Source: an uncultured Sutterella sp. (GTDB lineage: Bacteria; Pseudomonadota; Gammaproteobacteria; Burkholderiales; Burkholderiaceae_F). Taken from it: a stretch of DNA of 64,000 nt. The DNA lies in the NCBI GenBank assembly GCA_900543805.1, contig UQTE01000003.1, forward strand, positions 62,001 through 126,000. The letters run 5' to 3'. Position 1 is the first letter of the stretch; each line of letters begins with the position of its first letter. Shown one piece after another: positions 23,905-31,680 of this stretch. Under the pieces are notes generated by a model. That model ran no database searches and was not told the DNA's origin. It was given only the letters and a program-made list of their open reading frames with translations. The position numbers and the translations under genes were made by a program.

Positions 23905-24852
23905 ATGTACGAAGTCTCTTGGGCCGTGAGCGGCACCTTGATTTTTGCGTTGGTGCTCGTCGCCGTCGCGCTGCTTTTCGCCGTGCAGGGGATCAAGGTG
24001 GTCCCGCAGCAGACGGCCTGGGTCGTGGAGCGCCTCGGGAAATTCCACGCGGTGCTGAATCCCGGCCTCAACATCATCATCCCCTTCATCGACCGCGTCG
24101 CCTATCGGCATTCCTTGAAGGAAATTCCGCTCGACACGCCGAGCCAGGTCTGCATCACGCGCGACAACACGCAGCTCACGGTCGACGGGGTCCTCTACTT
24201 TCAGGTGACGGACCCCAAGCGCGCGAGCTACGGCACGAGCAACTACGTGATCGCCATCACGCAACTCGCGCAGACGACGCTTCGAAGCGTCATCGGCCGC
24301 ATGGAACTCGACAAGACCTTTGAAGAGCGCGACGCGATCAACAACAACGTCGTCGCCGCGATCGACGAGGCGGCCATGAACTGGGGCGTGAAGGTTCTCC
24401 GCTACGAAATCAAGGACCTGACGCCGCCCGCCGTGATTCTCCAGGCCATGCAGCAGCAGATCACGGCCGAGCGCGAAAAGCGCGCCCTGATCGCCGCTTC
24501 GGAAGGGAAGAAGCAGGAACAGATCAACCTTGCGACGGGCGCGCGCGAAGCCGCGATCGCGCAGTCGGAAGGTGAAAAGCAGGCCGAAATCAACAAGGCC
24601 GAAGGCCAGGCCGCGGCGACGCTTGCGATCGCCAAGGCCACGGCCGAAGCCCTTCGCACGGTGGCGGCGGCCACGCAGACCGAGGGCGGAATGACGGCCG
24701 TGAACCTGCAGGTCGCCGAAAAGTACGTCGACGCCTTCGGAAAACTCGCCAAGGAGAACAACACCCTCATCGTTCCGGGGAACTTGGGCGACATGAGCGG
24801 CATGATCGCTTCGGCGATGAAGATCGTCGAGGGCGCGAAGAAGGCGGGCTGA
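23905..24852 (+). CDS. qmcA: SPFH/band 7 protein, QmcA/stomatin-like
   Basis: This 315-residue protein has one N-terminal membrane anchor (residues 7-27), then the band 7 domain: VVPQQTAWVVERLGKF, NIIIPFIDRVAYRHSLKE, and TQLAQTTLRSVIGRMELDKT. A long Ala/Glu/Gln coiled coil (about 185-255) supports ring assembly. SPFH proteins scaffold membrane microdomains and modulate proteases. It is coupled to the NfeD gene. A ribosome site AAAAGGAAA precedes ATG 23905. The gene is intact and of usual length. Confidence 0.92.
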   Translation: MYEVSWAVSGTLIFALVLVAVALLFAVQGIKVVPQQTAWVVERLGKFHAVLNPGLNIIIPFIDRVAYRHSLKEIPLDTPSQVCITRDNTQLTVDGVLYFQVTDPKRASYGTSNYVIAITQLAQTTLRSVIGRMELDKTFEERDAINNNVVAAIDEAAMNWGVKVLRYEIKDLTPPAVILQAMQQQITAEREKRALIAASEGKKQEQINLATGAREAAIAQSEGEKQAEINKAEGQAAATLAIAKATAEALRTVAAATQTEGGMTAVNLQVAEKYVDAFGKLAKENNTLIVPGNLGDMSGMIASAMKIVEGAKKAG

Positions 24853-24975
24853 CCGCTCCTTCCTTCCTTCCGATTTCGAAGCCTCCCGCCTCCGAGACGA
24901 TCGGGCCGGGAGGCTTCGCTTCTGCAGAAGGACGGCGCATGCCGGCGCTCAGCGAAAGAAAACGCGGCTTTTCGC

Positions 24976-25004
24976 TTGAATCTGCGCCGCGGTTTGCGTA
25001 CAAT
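24976..25004 (+). promoter_or_regulatory. rplQ promoter
   Basis: TTGAAT (24976-24981) and TACAAT (24999-25004) are separated by exactly 17 bp, a strong sigma-70-like promoter, about 106 bp upstream of the L17 start. Confidence 0.7.
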
Positions 25005-25055
25005 GCGCACTTTCTCCTCCACCCGTCCGCTTTTCGATTCGAAAGAAAGGATAGA

Positions 25056-25081
25056 AGAGTCGGGGAAGGAGACTCTTTTTT
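25056..25081 (+). terminator. Terminator-like hairpin in the rplQ leader
   Basis: AGAGTC pairs with GACTCT across a 9-base loop and is followed by five T. It lies between the promoter and the rplQ start, so it may act as an attenuator rather than as the end of a transcript. Confidence 0.5.
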
Positions 25082-25110
25082 GAGAACTTTTAGAAATAAG
25101 GAATTCAATC

Positions 25111-25509
25111 ATGCGTCACCGTCACGGTCTTCGCAAGCTCAATCGTACGAGCGCCCACCGTCTCGCCATGCTTCGCAACATGATGGTCTCCCTCATCAAG
25201 CACGAAGCCATCAAGACGACCCTCCCCAAGGCCAAGGAACTCCGCCGCGTCATCGAACCGATGATCACGCTCGCCAAGGAACCCACCCTTGCCAACAAGC
25301 GTCTCGCCTTCTCCCGTCTTCGTGACCGCGAAGCCGTCGTCAAGCTCTTCGGCGAACTCGGTCCCCGCTTTGCCGCCCGTCAGGGTGGTTACACCCGCAT
25401 CCTGAAGATGGGCTTCCGCGTTGGCGACAACGCCCCGATGGCCTACATGGAACTCGTCGACAAGGCCGCTCCGGCTGTCGCCGAAGCCAAGGAAGAAAAG
25501 GCCGAATAA
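25111..25509 (+). CDS. rplQ: 50S ribosomal protein L17
   Basis: This 132-residue protein starts [17 protein letters not shown], the hallmark of L17, and contains [20 protein letters not shown] (theme: [10 protein letters not shown] then [10 protein letters not shown]). The tail is an Ala/Glu-rich extension typical of Burkholderiales. It binds 23S rRNA in the large subunit. Usually it is the last gene after rpoA. Here it stands alone after qmcA, with its own promoter and leader hairpin. Ribosome site AAGGAA precedes the start. Confidence 0.97.
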   Translation: MRHRHGLRKLNRTSAHRLAMLRNMMVSLIKHEAIKTTLPKAKELRRVIEPMITLAKEPTLANKRLAFSRLRDREAVVKLFGELGPRFAARQGGYTRILKMGFRVGDNAPMAYMELVDKAAPAVAEAKEEKAE

Positions 25510-25536
25510 TTTCGCGCCCCTTCCCGTAAGGATTCG

Positions 25537-25572
25537 AAAGGCTCGCTTCTAACAAGGAGGCGGGCCTTTTTT
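25537..25572 (+). terminator. rplQ terminator
   Basis: AAAGGC-CGC pairs with GCG-GCCTTT, with a run of six T, 28 bp after the rplQ stop. The same sequence recurs at 27.64 and 28.06 kb (see direct repeats). Confidence 0.75.
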
Positions 25573-25614
25573 CGCTCGGTGGAGGTGCATCATTCGCTAG
25601 GTGGAGGTGCATCA
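25571..25614. repeat. Tandem 22-bp repeat, two units
   Basis: Units at 25571-25592 and 25593-25614 differ at one base (TTCGCTCGGTGG versus TTCGCTAGGTGG). The repeat lies inside direct repeat A. Copy number may vary between strains. Confidence 0.8.
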
Positions 25615-25857
25615 ACCAGCAAAGAAGTGAACATGAGTCGAGAAGTATACTCAAGGTACACTCAAGCACAGCACATGTATACCAACCCCACCTTTACTTT
25701 CTTCCGGAAAACCTGATGCCTTGTGCGAACCACTCCCTAATTTCTTAGCAAAACAATAGAAATTCGGAAATTTGACCTCCCGCCGCCGCGCCCCATCCTC
25801 CTCTCTTTCTCCCAACAAACTATACCATAGAAGTAAAACTATACCAAAAATGCGTGG

Positions 25858-25901
25858 AAGTATACTTGCAAGTGTACTTATGGTACACTTCGAGTACACT
25901 T
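25858..25901. promoter_or_regulatory. Array of four AAGTRTACTT-type boxes
   Basis: Boxes AAGTATACTT (25858), AAGTGTACTT (25870), GGTACACTT (25882) and AGTACACTT (25893) repeat every 11-12 bp. The helical phasing suggests cooperative binding by one protein. They lie 110-230 bp upstream of the AlbA_2 gene. The gap 25660-26084 otherwise holds no gene, but CTATACC repeats occur at 25820-25845. Confidence 0.7.
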
Positions 25902-26084
25902 TAACTGCATTGGGTGCAGTTTGCACCGCCGAGATATGCTTCGGTACGGGAACCTCCCGCTCTTTGTCGATTCCCAACTCCTAGCATCGGGTTCTTTGGA
26001 AATGACTCGATGAGGGAGGCTTGGGACGACGGGGAACGGCCGATTCCGTCTAACGCGTTAGGAATGAAAATCAACGAGGGAGCC

Positions 26085-27587
26085 ATGCAATTTCTGCCTG
26101 AAGATCTGAAAACGGCGATCGAACGCATGCGTCTGATCGGATCGGACACGCAACACTACGAGGTAAAGGCCGCAGGGCAGGGACTGCCGGAGAGTCTCGC
26201 GGAAACGGTTTCCGCTTTTGCCAATCGGGACGGCGGCACAATCATTCTCGGACTGGATGAGAAAAATCGTTTTGCGCCGGTCGTTGGCTTCAATGCCAAG
26301 AGTGTTGCTGATGCTTTACTGAGACTCGGCAACGACTTGACGCCTCCTTGTCGCCTGGAAATCGAGCGCTATCCGTTCGAAGGCTCGGAAATTGTCGTGG
26401 GCGCCGTCGGCCCGGTAGCGCTGGACCAACGTCCGTGTTTCATCACCAGAAAGGGGGTGTGGACCGGGTCGTACATCCGTACCGGGGACGGAGACAAGAG
26501 GCTGACGAATTATGAAATCGACCGCATGCGTGAATTTCATCGTCAACCGGCATTTGACAGGGAGCCGGTTTACGAAGCTTCCCTGAGTGACTTGGATCAT
26601 TCCGTTTTGGAAGCCATCGTCAAAAGAAATCGACAAATCACTCCGCGTGTTTTCGGAAAGATGGAGAGCCATGAGATCCTGGAGAAACTCGGTGCGGTTA
26701 CCAGGGACGAAAAGAGTCCTGATCGGTACGTCCCGACGCTCGCCGGCCTTCTGGTGGCAGGAAAGTTTCCTCAGGAATTCTTTCCTCGTCTAAACATTAC
26801 GTTCTCAGTGTATTCGGGGATTACGAAGGCACAGGCGCAGAGAGATTCTTGGCGTTATGTCGAATCTCTCCCTGTGAACGGCTCCATTCCGGAAATGTTG
26901 ATGACTTCCATGGAGCTGTTGGACAAGCATATGAATCATGGAGCAATCATGCAGGGGGCCCTGAGAAGGGACGTGACGGATTACCCCATTCTTGCTTGCC
27001 GAGAAGCAATCGTCAACGCACTGCAGCACCGCGATTATTCGCCTGAAGGACGTGGTTCTCAGGTTCAGATCAATATGTACGCGGACCGACTGGAGATTCT
27101 GAATCCCGGGGGTCTCTACGGGGCGGCTTCTTTGAGTACCATTCCCGTAGGGATTTCTGCAACACGGAACGCAAGACTCTCTCAACTGCTCGAATTTACT
27201 CCGTACTTGGAAATGGGCGAGCCGGCAGGTTACGTCATCGAAAATCGAGGAACGGGATTGCAGCAAATCAAGCGACAGTTGTCAGAGGCGCTTATGCCGG
27301 AGGCGGAGATCAAAGACTACGTTTCGGCATTTCAAATTACTTTCCTGAAGCGGCGTTTGACGCAAGAGGAAGGTAGCGTACGCTCTTGGGACAATTTTGA
27401 GATGGCGCTTGTCTCGGAGCTGCAAAAGAGGGGCAGTTTAACGGTTACCGAAATCATGGAATCCTCCGGACTCTCGCGCAACGCAGTGTCCATTCGCCTG
27501 CGTCGACTCAAGGAGCGCGGTCTCATTGAGCCTCTTGAGCGACCGAAGAGTCCCAGGCAGCGTTATCGTTTGGTGCGACGGACTTGA
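26085..27587 (+). CDS. AlbA_2 / Schlafen-type ATP-binding transcriptional regulator
   Basis: The 500-residue protein combines an N-terminal AlbA_2 DNA-binding domain (about 1-120: YEVKAAGQGLPESLAETVSAF, in part) with a GHKL-like ATP-binding region. The latter includes CREAIVNALQHRDYSPEGRG near 305 and DRLEILNPGGLYG near 337. A winged helix-turn-helix (about 440-500: LTVTEIMESSGLSRNAVSIR) ends it. This is the RecG-related regulator family, of unknown signal. Possible starts are 26010, 26064 and 26085; the last keeps the conserved domain and has GAGG upstream. The gene sits between long direct repeats and next to box arrays, so it may bind those boxes. Confidence 0.85.
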   Translation: MQFLPEDLKTAIERMRLIGSDTQHYEVKAAGQGLPESLAETVSAFANRDGGTIILGLDEKNRFAPVVGFNAKSVADALLRLGNDLTPPCRLEIERYPFEGSEIVVGAVGPVALDQRPCFITRKGVWTGSYIRTGDGDKRLTNYEIDRMREFHRQPAFDREPVYEASLSDLDHSVLEAIVKRNRQITPRVFGKMESHEILEKLGAVTRDEKSPDRYVPTLAGLLVAGKFPQEFFPRLNITFSVYSGITKAQAQRDSWRYVESLPVNGSIPEMLMTSMELLDKHMNHGAIMQGALRRDVTDYPILACREAIVNALQHRDYSPEGRGSQVQINMYADRLEILNPGGLYGAASLSTIPVGISATRNARLSQLLEFTPYLEMGEPAGYVIENRGTGLQQIKRQLSEALMPEAEIKDYVSAFQITFLKRRLTQEEGSVRSWDNFEMALVSELQKRGSLTVTEIMESSGLSRNAVSIRLRRLKERGLIEPLERPKSPRQRYRLVRRT

Positions 27588-27631
27588 TCATGTGGCGTGG
27601 CTCACTAAGCCCGAATCATTTTGCATCTTCC

Positions 27632-27736
27632 GCAAGGATTCGGAAGGCTCGCTTCTCACAAGGAGACGGGCCTTTTTCGCTCGATGGGGGAGCCGTCGAA
27701 CCAGTAAAGAAGTGAGCATGAGTCGAGAAGTATACT
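27632..27736. repeat. Long direct repeat, copy B
   Basis: Begins 45 bp after the AlbA_2 stop. It carries the same terminator-like stem as the end of rplQ and the same AGTATACT end as copy A. The two copies bracket the AlbA_2 gene like a cassette. Confidence 0.85.
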
Positions 27737-27749
27737 TGTAAGTATACTT
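27728..27749. promoter_or_regulatory. Two AAGTATACTT boxes, 12-bp spacing
   Basis: Perfect decamers at 27728-27737 and 27740-27749 lie at the end of copy B. They match the boxes upstream of the AlbA_2 gene. The region 27750-28062 shows no gene I can support. Confidence 0.65.
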
Positions 27750-28062
27750 AGACCTTTTTTTGGTACAGTTGAGCACTCGTGGTACAGTTCGTCGGACTTC
27801 AGTCGACACAAGCAGAAAGCGTCGACGTATGCGAGTCCGAGACCGAACTCGGTATTGGCTGCCTCGAACAACGCTCACTTGTTCGCAGTACTTCGGTAAC
27901 CGCCCGCCGGTAACCATCCTCTCCCTCTGGCGAAGAATCCGCCCGGACGGGAGCCGTGTCCGACGGACGTTCCCGCCCCTCCGACGGATGCCGGCGCACT
28001 TTGGCTCTGCTCAGAATGAGCGTGAGGTGTTTCCTTCGATTTTCCCGGAGCGTCACCGAGGG

Positions 28063-28088
28063 TTCTCACAAGGAGGCGGGCCTTTTTG
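28063..28088. repeat. Short copy C of the direct repeat
   Basis: TTCTCACAAGGAGGCGGGCC followed by five T repeats the terminator-like core of copies A and B. It ends just before the first codon of the truncated adhesin. Confidence 0.7.
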
Positions 28089-28094
28089 TCGTCC

Positions 28095-29996
28095 ATGCCT
28101 CCGCTTTTTCGTCCTGCGGATCACGGGCGAAAGAACGTGAACCTCGCCGGGGACGCGACGAAGATCACGGCTGAAGACGCGACGATTGCGGCCACCGCCG
28201 GCGACGCGAACCTCTCGAACGCCGCCGTCGCTGCGGGGTCGTTCGAAGCCTCGGCTACTCAGAACCTGACGGCCGAAAACCTCGCCGTTACGGTCGGGAC
28301 GGACGAGACGGGCGCCGCGGGCGACGTGACGATCACGGCGACGACGGGCGACGTGGCGCTCACCGACGCGAAGCTCACCGGAACGGAAGGCGGCGTTGGC
28401 GACGTGGCCGTGTCGGCGGGCGGCAACGCTCAGCTCGACGGTCTCATGAAGGCCGAGAACGGCTTTGCAGCCGAGTCGGTCGCGATTACGGCGGGCGACA
28501 CGGTGAACTTCGGCGACGCGCCGCAGAGCGTGGTCGTCTCGAAGGGCGACTTCTCGGTCACGGCTTCCGAGCTTGCGGGCGGCGGTTTCGGTACGGGCGA
28601 CTATTCGGTTGCACAAGGCGACTTCCGCGTTGACGTCGACGCCGACCTGACGTTGAACGAAGGCTTCCGCGTCACGGCCGAGAACGTTGCGCTCGAAACG
28701 GGCGGCTTCACCGCCGATTCGGCCGTGATCCGCGCCGAAGAGACGGTGTCGATCGCCGCTTCCGACGACGTGACGCTCTCGGGAGACACGCTCGTGACGG
28801 CGGATGAATCTGTCGGTATCGCTTCGGAAACGGGCGGCATCGCGATGACGGGCGCCGTGACGGTCGGCGACGAAACGACGGATGAAAACGAAGCCTCGGT
28901 GACGCTGACCGCCAAGGGCGACGTGATGCAGTCCGTCACTACGGGCGACGGCGGTCTGCGAGGTTCCGACCTCACCGTTGCGTCGAACGAAGGTGCCGTG
29001 TACCTCGGCGCCGGCCGCGACGAGTCGATCGGGTCGCAGGGGAACGCCTTTGACCGGATCACCGTGGAGGCGGCCGAGGACGTCAACCTCGCCACCTCGG
29101 GACGCGACACCGAAATTGCGGTGAACGAAAAGCAGAACGGCACGGTAAACGGCGACCTCACCGTGATCGGCGAAGAGAGCGGTCTGACGTTTACGGACGA
29201 CCTTTCGGTGAAGGGCGACGCCGTGATCCAGGGGGCGTCCGTGAAGGGCGAAGGCCTGGAAGCGGAAGGCACGGTCGGGATCCTGACGGCGCTCGACGAC
29301 GGTGAACGCGAACCCGAAGAATCTTCGGGCGTCGAATTCACCGGTCCGATCTCCGGCACGCAGGTGACGGTGATCACGGGTGAGGGCGGCATCTCGCTCG
29401 ACCGCGTGACGTCGACCGAAGGTTCGACCGACATCTACCGCGTCGGCGACGAGTCCGTCGCCGACGTGACGGTGGGCGAGGTCGATTCGGCCACGTCCGT
29501 GACCATCTTCAACAACCGCGGCGACAACGTGCTCAACGGATCCGTGCACGGCAAAGACAACGTCTTTGCCCTGACCGGAGACGAAGGCTCGACGTCTGGC
29601 TCGCATCACCTCGATTCGTCGGACGGCGTGGCCGCCGCGATCGGCGGCATGGGCGAATTCGCGGATCAGGTGGTCGAGAACCTGCCTTCGGGTGCCGGTC
29701 CCGGCGCTTGGCGTCCGACCGAACTCCCGAAGATCAGTTTGGACACCCTGATGTCGGGCGCGAACCATGCGGTACACGCCGAACCGCTTCGCGTCCAATG
29801 GACGCCTGCGGACGAGTTCTTCTTCCTCAACATGCGTTCCGACGCCGAGGCCTCCAAGGCCGAGTCGGACGAGGAAGAGGAGAGCCCGGCGCTCGAAAAG
29901 GGCCTCCCCGCCCGAATCGAACCCGTGATCACGGATCACCGCAAGGTGACGCCGCAGACCTTGGATGAGCTCGGTCTCATCCTGAGCCGTCGGTAA
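28095..29996 (+). pseudogene. 3' fragment of a large filamentous-haemagglutinin-type adhesin
   Basis: An open frame of about 630 residues consists of short beta-helix repeats rich in Gly, Asp, Thr and Ala (AGDVTITATTGDVALTDAKL, then VSAGGNAQLDGLMKAENGF as theme). Such repeats form the stalk of secreted two-partner or autotransporter adhesins. There is no signal peptide and no secretion domain, and coding begins right at repeat C. The last 90 residues are acidic, with a conserved-looking end. I read it as the tail of an adhesin whose front was lost at repeat C. It may also be a silent cassette. Starts within 28086-28098 are all equally weak. Confidence 0.7.
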
Positions 29997-30036
29997 GGCG
30001 GAACACCCGAGTGCGGTGATCCGCGCTCAAACGAAC

Positions 30037-30071
30037 GGAGCCCGACCCTCCCGTGTGGAAGGTCGGGCTCC
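30037..30071 (+). terminator. Stem-loop after the adhesin fragment
   Basis: A perfect 11-bp stem (GGAGCCCGACC and its complement) with a short loop lies 40 bp after the adhesin stop. The following T-run is weak. Confidence 0.65.
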
Positions 30072-30112
30072 GGCGTTTCGGCGGTTCGAAAGGAACGCGG
30101 GCGGTGAGTGCT

Positions 30113-30170
30113 CCACCTGCCAACCTAACAATCAAGTTCGGTAGCCGGCAGGTCGTTGGTCGGTGATGGA
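30113..30170. repeat. Hairpin repeat left of DUF4143 copy 2
   Basis: CACCTGCCAACCTA, CAA, TTCGGTAG, GGCAGGT and TTGGTCGGTG occur in the same order and spacing as in the element at 31562-31614 downstream of the ATPase. This copy is degenerate, with CCTGCC/GGCAGG arms. Confidence 0.65.
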
Positions 30171-30242
30171 TGGGTAGCCAGCACAACGTCAGTCGTCGGA
30201 GAGAATTCGCTCGGTGAGTGGTGTGGCGAAAATTTCCATAAA

Positions 30243-30278
30243 CATACTTGGGAATTTCGACGAAAATTCCCAAGTATG
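30243..30278. promoter_or_regulatory. 36-bp palindrome 1 upstream of DUF4143 copy 2
   Basis: Perfect 15-bp arms (CATACTTGGGAATTT and its complement) flank a 6-base centre. It is one of two similar palindromes 74 bp apart. Confidence 0.75.
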
Positions 30279-30316
30279 ATTTGGTAAATACACCATGTCC
30301 GTCATTTTTGCCTAAA

Positions 30317-30352
30317 CATACTTTGGATTTTTTGCTAAATTTCCAAAGTATG
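30317..30352. promoter_or_regulatory. 36-bp palindrome 2, overlapping the DUF4143 start
   Basis: Perfect 11-bp arms (CATACTTTGGA and its complement) plus T-rich/A-rich inner pairs. Its last three bases are a candidate ATG of the ATPase, so binding or folding would control expression directly. Confidence 0.75.
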
Positions 30353-31543
30353 ATTAGCAAAATGCCGGACAACATGATCCCTCGAGACCTCGCCGCCAAA
30401 ATTCTCCCCGCCACGCCGCCGAAGGCGGTCGTCATATACGGTCCCCGACGGGCGGGAAAAACCACGCTCGTAAAATCGCTGCTCGGTCCTGAAGCCGGTC
30501 AGATTCGCCTTCTCAATGCCGATCGTCAGGCGGACGTGCGCGTTCTGCAGTCTCTTGAATCCGCCGGCGACATCGAAATATTTCTCTCGAGTGCCGACAC
30601 GATCGTCATCGATGAGGCACAACGGGTCCCGAACATCGGACTCATTACGAAAATGCTTGTGGACGCCAATCAGAAAACAAAGCTCTTTCTGACGGGTTCC
30701 TCTTCCTTCGATCTCGCGCAAGGAGTGCGGGAGTCGGCTGTCGGCCGAATCGTCAACCGCCATCTATGGCCTTTTTCCATGAACGAGCTCGCCAGACAAT
30801 ACGGCTGGGGGTTCGTGGAGGACAATCTCGAGCGCTTTCTTGTGTACGGGACTTTTCCGGAGAACGTGCTGAATGCGGATGACGCTGTGGAAATGTTGAT
30901 GGACTTCATCGACGACATCATGTACAAGGACGCTTTTTCTCTGGCGCAGATTCGAAATCCGACGAGTCTGAGAAACCTTGTCTACGTTCTCGCACAGAGT
31001 GTCGGGCAGGAAGTGTCGTATGACAGTCTCGCCCGCGAGACGCGTCTGAGCAGTCCGACGATCGAGCGTTATCTGGACATCCTGGAAAAGTGCTTCATCA
31101 TCCGGCGCGTTCCGTCGTTCTCGCGCAACCTGGCAAACGAACTGCGCAAGGGAAAGAAAATCTATTTCTGCGACGTCGGCATCCGAAACGCCGTTCTTGA
31201 CGATTTCACGCCGTTTACGGCGCGGAGTGATGCCGGGGCGCTTTGGGAGAACTTTTTCTTCATGGAGCGTCTGAAAAAGCACGATTTGGAGCGAACTTTT
31301 ACGCGGCAGTTCTTCTGGCGGGTTCGCGGGGCGCGTCGCGTCGCCGGCACGGAGAAGGCGGTCGAGTACAGCCGGGAGATCGACTTCGTCGAGGCGAAGG
31401 ACAATCGCCTGGAGGCGTTTGAGTGCAAGCTGAATCCAAAGAAGAAGGACAGCGGCGGGCAGGAGTTCCGAGACGCGTATCCGGACTGTTCAATTCACGT
31501 CGTGTCGCCCCAAAACTGCAGACCGTACTTTCAGTTGCAGTAA
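30350..31543 (+). CDS. AAA_14/DUF4143 family ATPase, copy 2
   Basis: The 397-residue protein has an intact Walker A GPRRAGKTT (31-39) and Walker B TIVIDEAQ (about 83-90). The middle helix-turn-helix-like region (SYDSLARETRLSSPTIERYL) precedes a DUF4143 end with REIDFVEAKDNRLEAFECKL, giving the D...ExK pattern of PD-(D/E)XK enzymes. It matches copy 1 (723-1916) along its length but keeps the residues copy 1 has changed. Starts at 30350, 30362 and 30374 are possible; all lie in or next to palindrome 2, and none has a good ribosome site. Role unknown. Confidence 0.85.
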   Translation: MISKMPDNMIPRDLAAKILPATPPKAVVIYGPRRAGKTTLVKSLLGPEAGQIRLLNADRQADVRVLQSLESAGDIEIFLSSADTIVIDEAQRVPNIGLITKMLVDANQKTKLFLTGSSSFDLAQGVRESAVGRIVNRHLWPFSMNELARQYGWGFVEDNLERFLVYGTFPENVLNADDAVEMLMDFIDDIMYKDAFSLAQIRNPTSLRNLVYVLAQSVGQEVSYDSLARETRLSSPTIERYLDILEKCFIIRRVPSFSRNLANELRKGKKIYFCDVGIRNAVLDDFTPFTARSDAGALWENFFFMERLKKHDLERTFTRQFFWRVRGARRVAGTEKAVEYSREIDFVEAKDNRLEAFECKLNPKKKDSGGQEFRDAYPDCSIHVVSPQNCRPYFQLQ

Positions 31544-31561
31544 TTTTCCAACCGACCAATC

Positions 31562-31614
31562 ACCTGCCAACCTACCAACCAGCTTTGGTAGGTTGGCAGG
31601 TTGCTGGTAGGTGG
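31562..31614. repeat. Hairpin repeat right of DUF4143 copy 2
   Basis: A perfect 17-bp inverted repeat (CCTGCCAACCTACCAA core, 6-base loop) at 31562-31601 lies 18 bp after the ATPase stop, followed by GGTAGGTGG. There is no T-run. A degenerate copy lies left of the gene. Confidence 0.8.
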
Positions 31615-31680
31615 AAAGCAACGCAAAAGGCGCTCCGTCCCTTCGAACGAAGCGCCTTTTATCAAGTGCCTTTCGGGCGT

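Larger units (their letters stand above)
25526..25651. repeat. Long direct repeat, copy A
   Basis: This 126-bp stretch begins in the rplQ terminator and matches copy B (27632-27736) at most positions. Shared blocks include AAGGATTCG, CAAGGAG, CGGGCCTTTTT, AACCAG, AAAGAAGTGA and ATGAGTCGAGAAGTATACT. It differs mainly by one extra 22-bp tandem unit. Confidence 0.85.

Noticed and set aside
23905..24852. FtsH modulator HflK/HflC
   Set aside because: The NfeD neighbour and the single short anchor fit QmcA/stomatin-like proteins better.
25340..25669. A minus-strand frame over the rplQ end and repeat A, resembling one at 27588-27917
   Set aside because: The similarity comes from the DNA direct repeats; frames differ outside them, and no start site is good.
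28095..29996. A functional autotransporter or two-partner secretion protein
   Set aside because: No signal peptide, no TPS domain and no beta-barrel; the start coincides with a repeat breakpoint.
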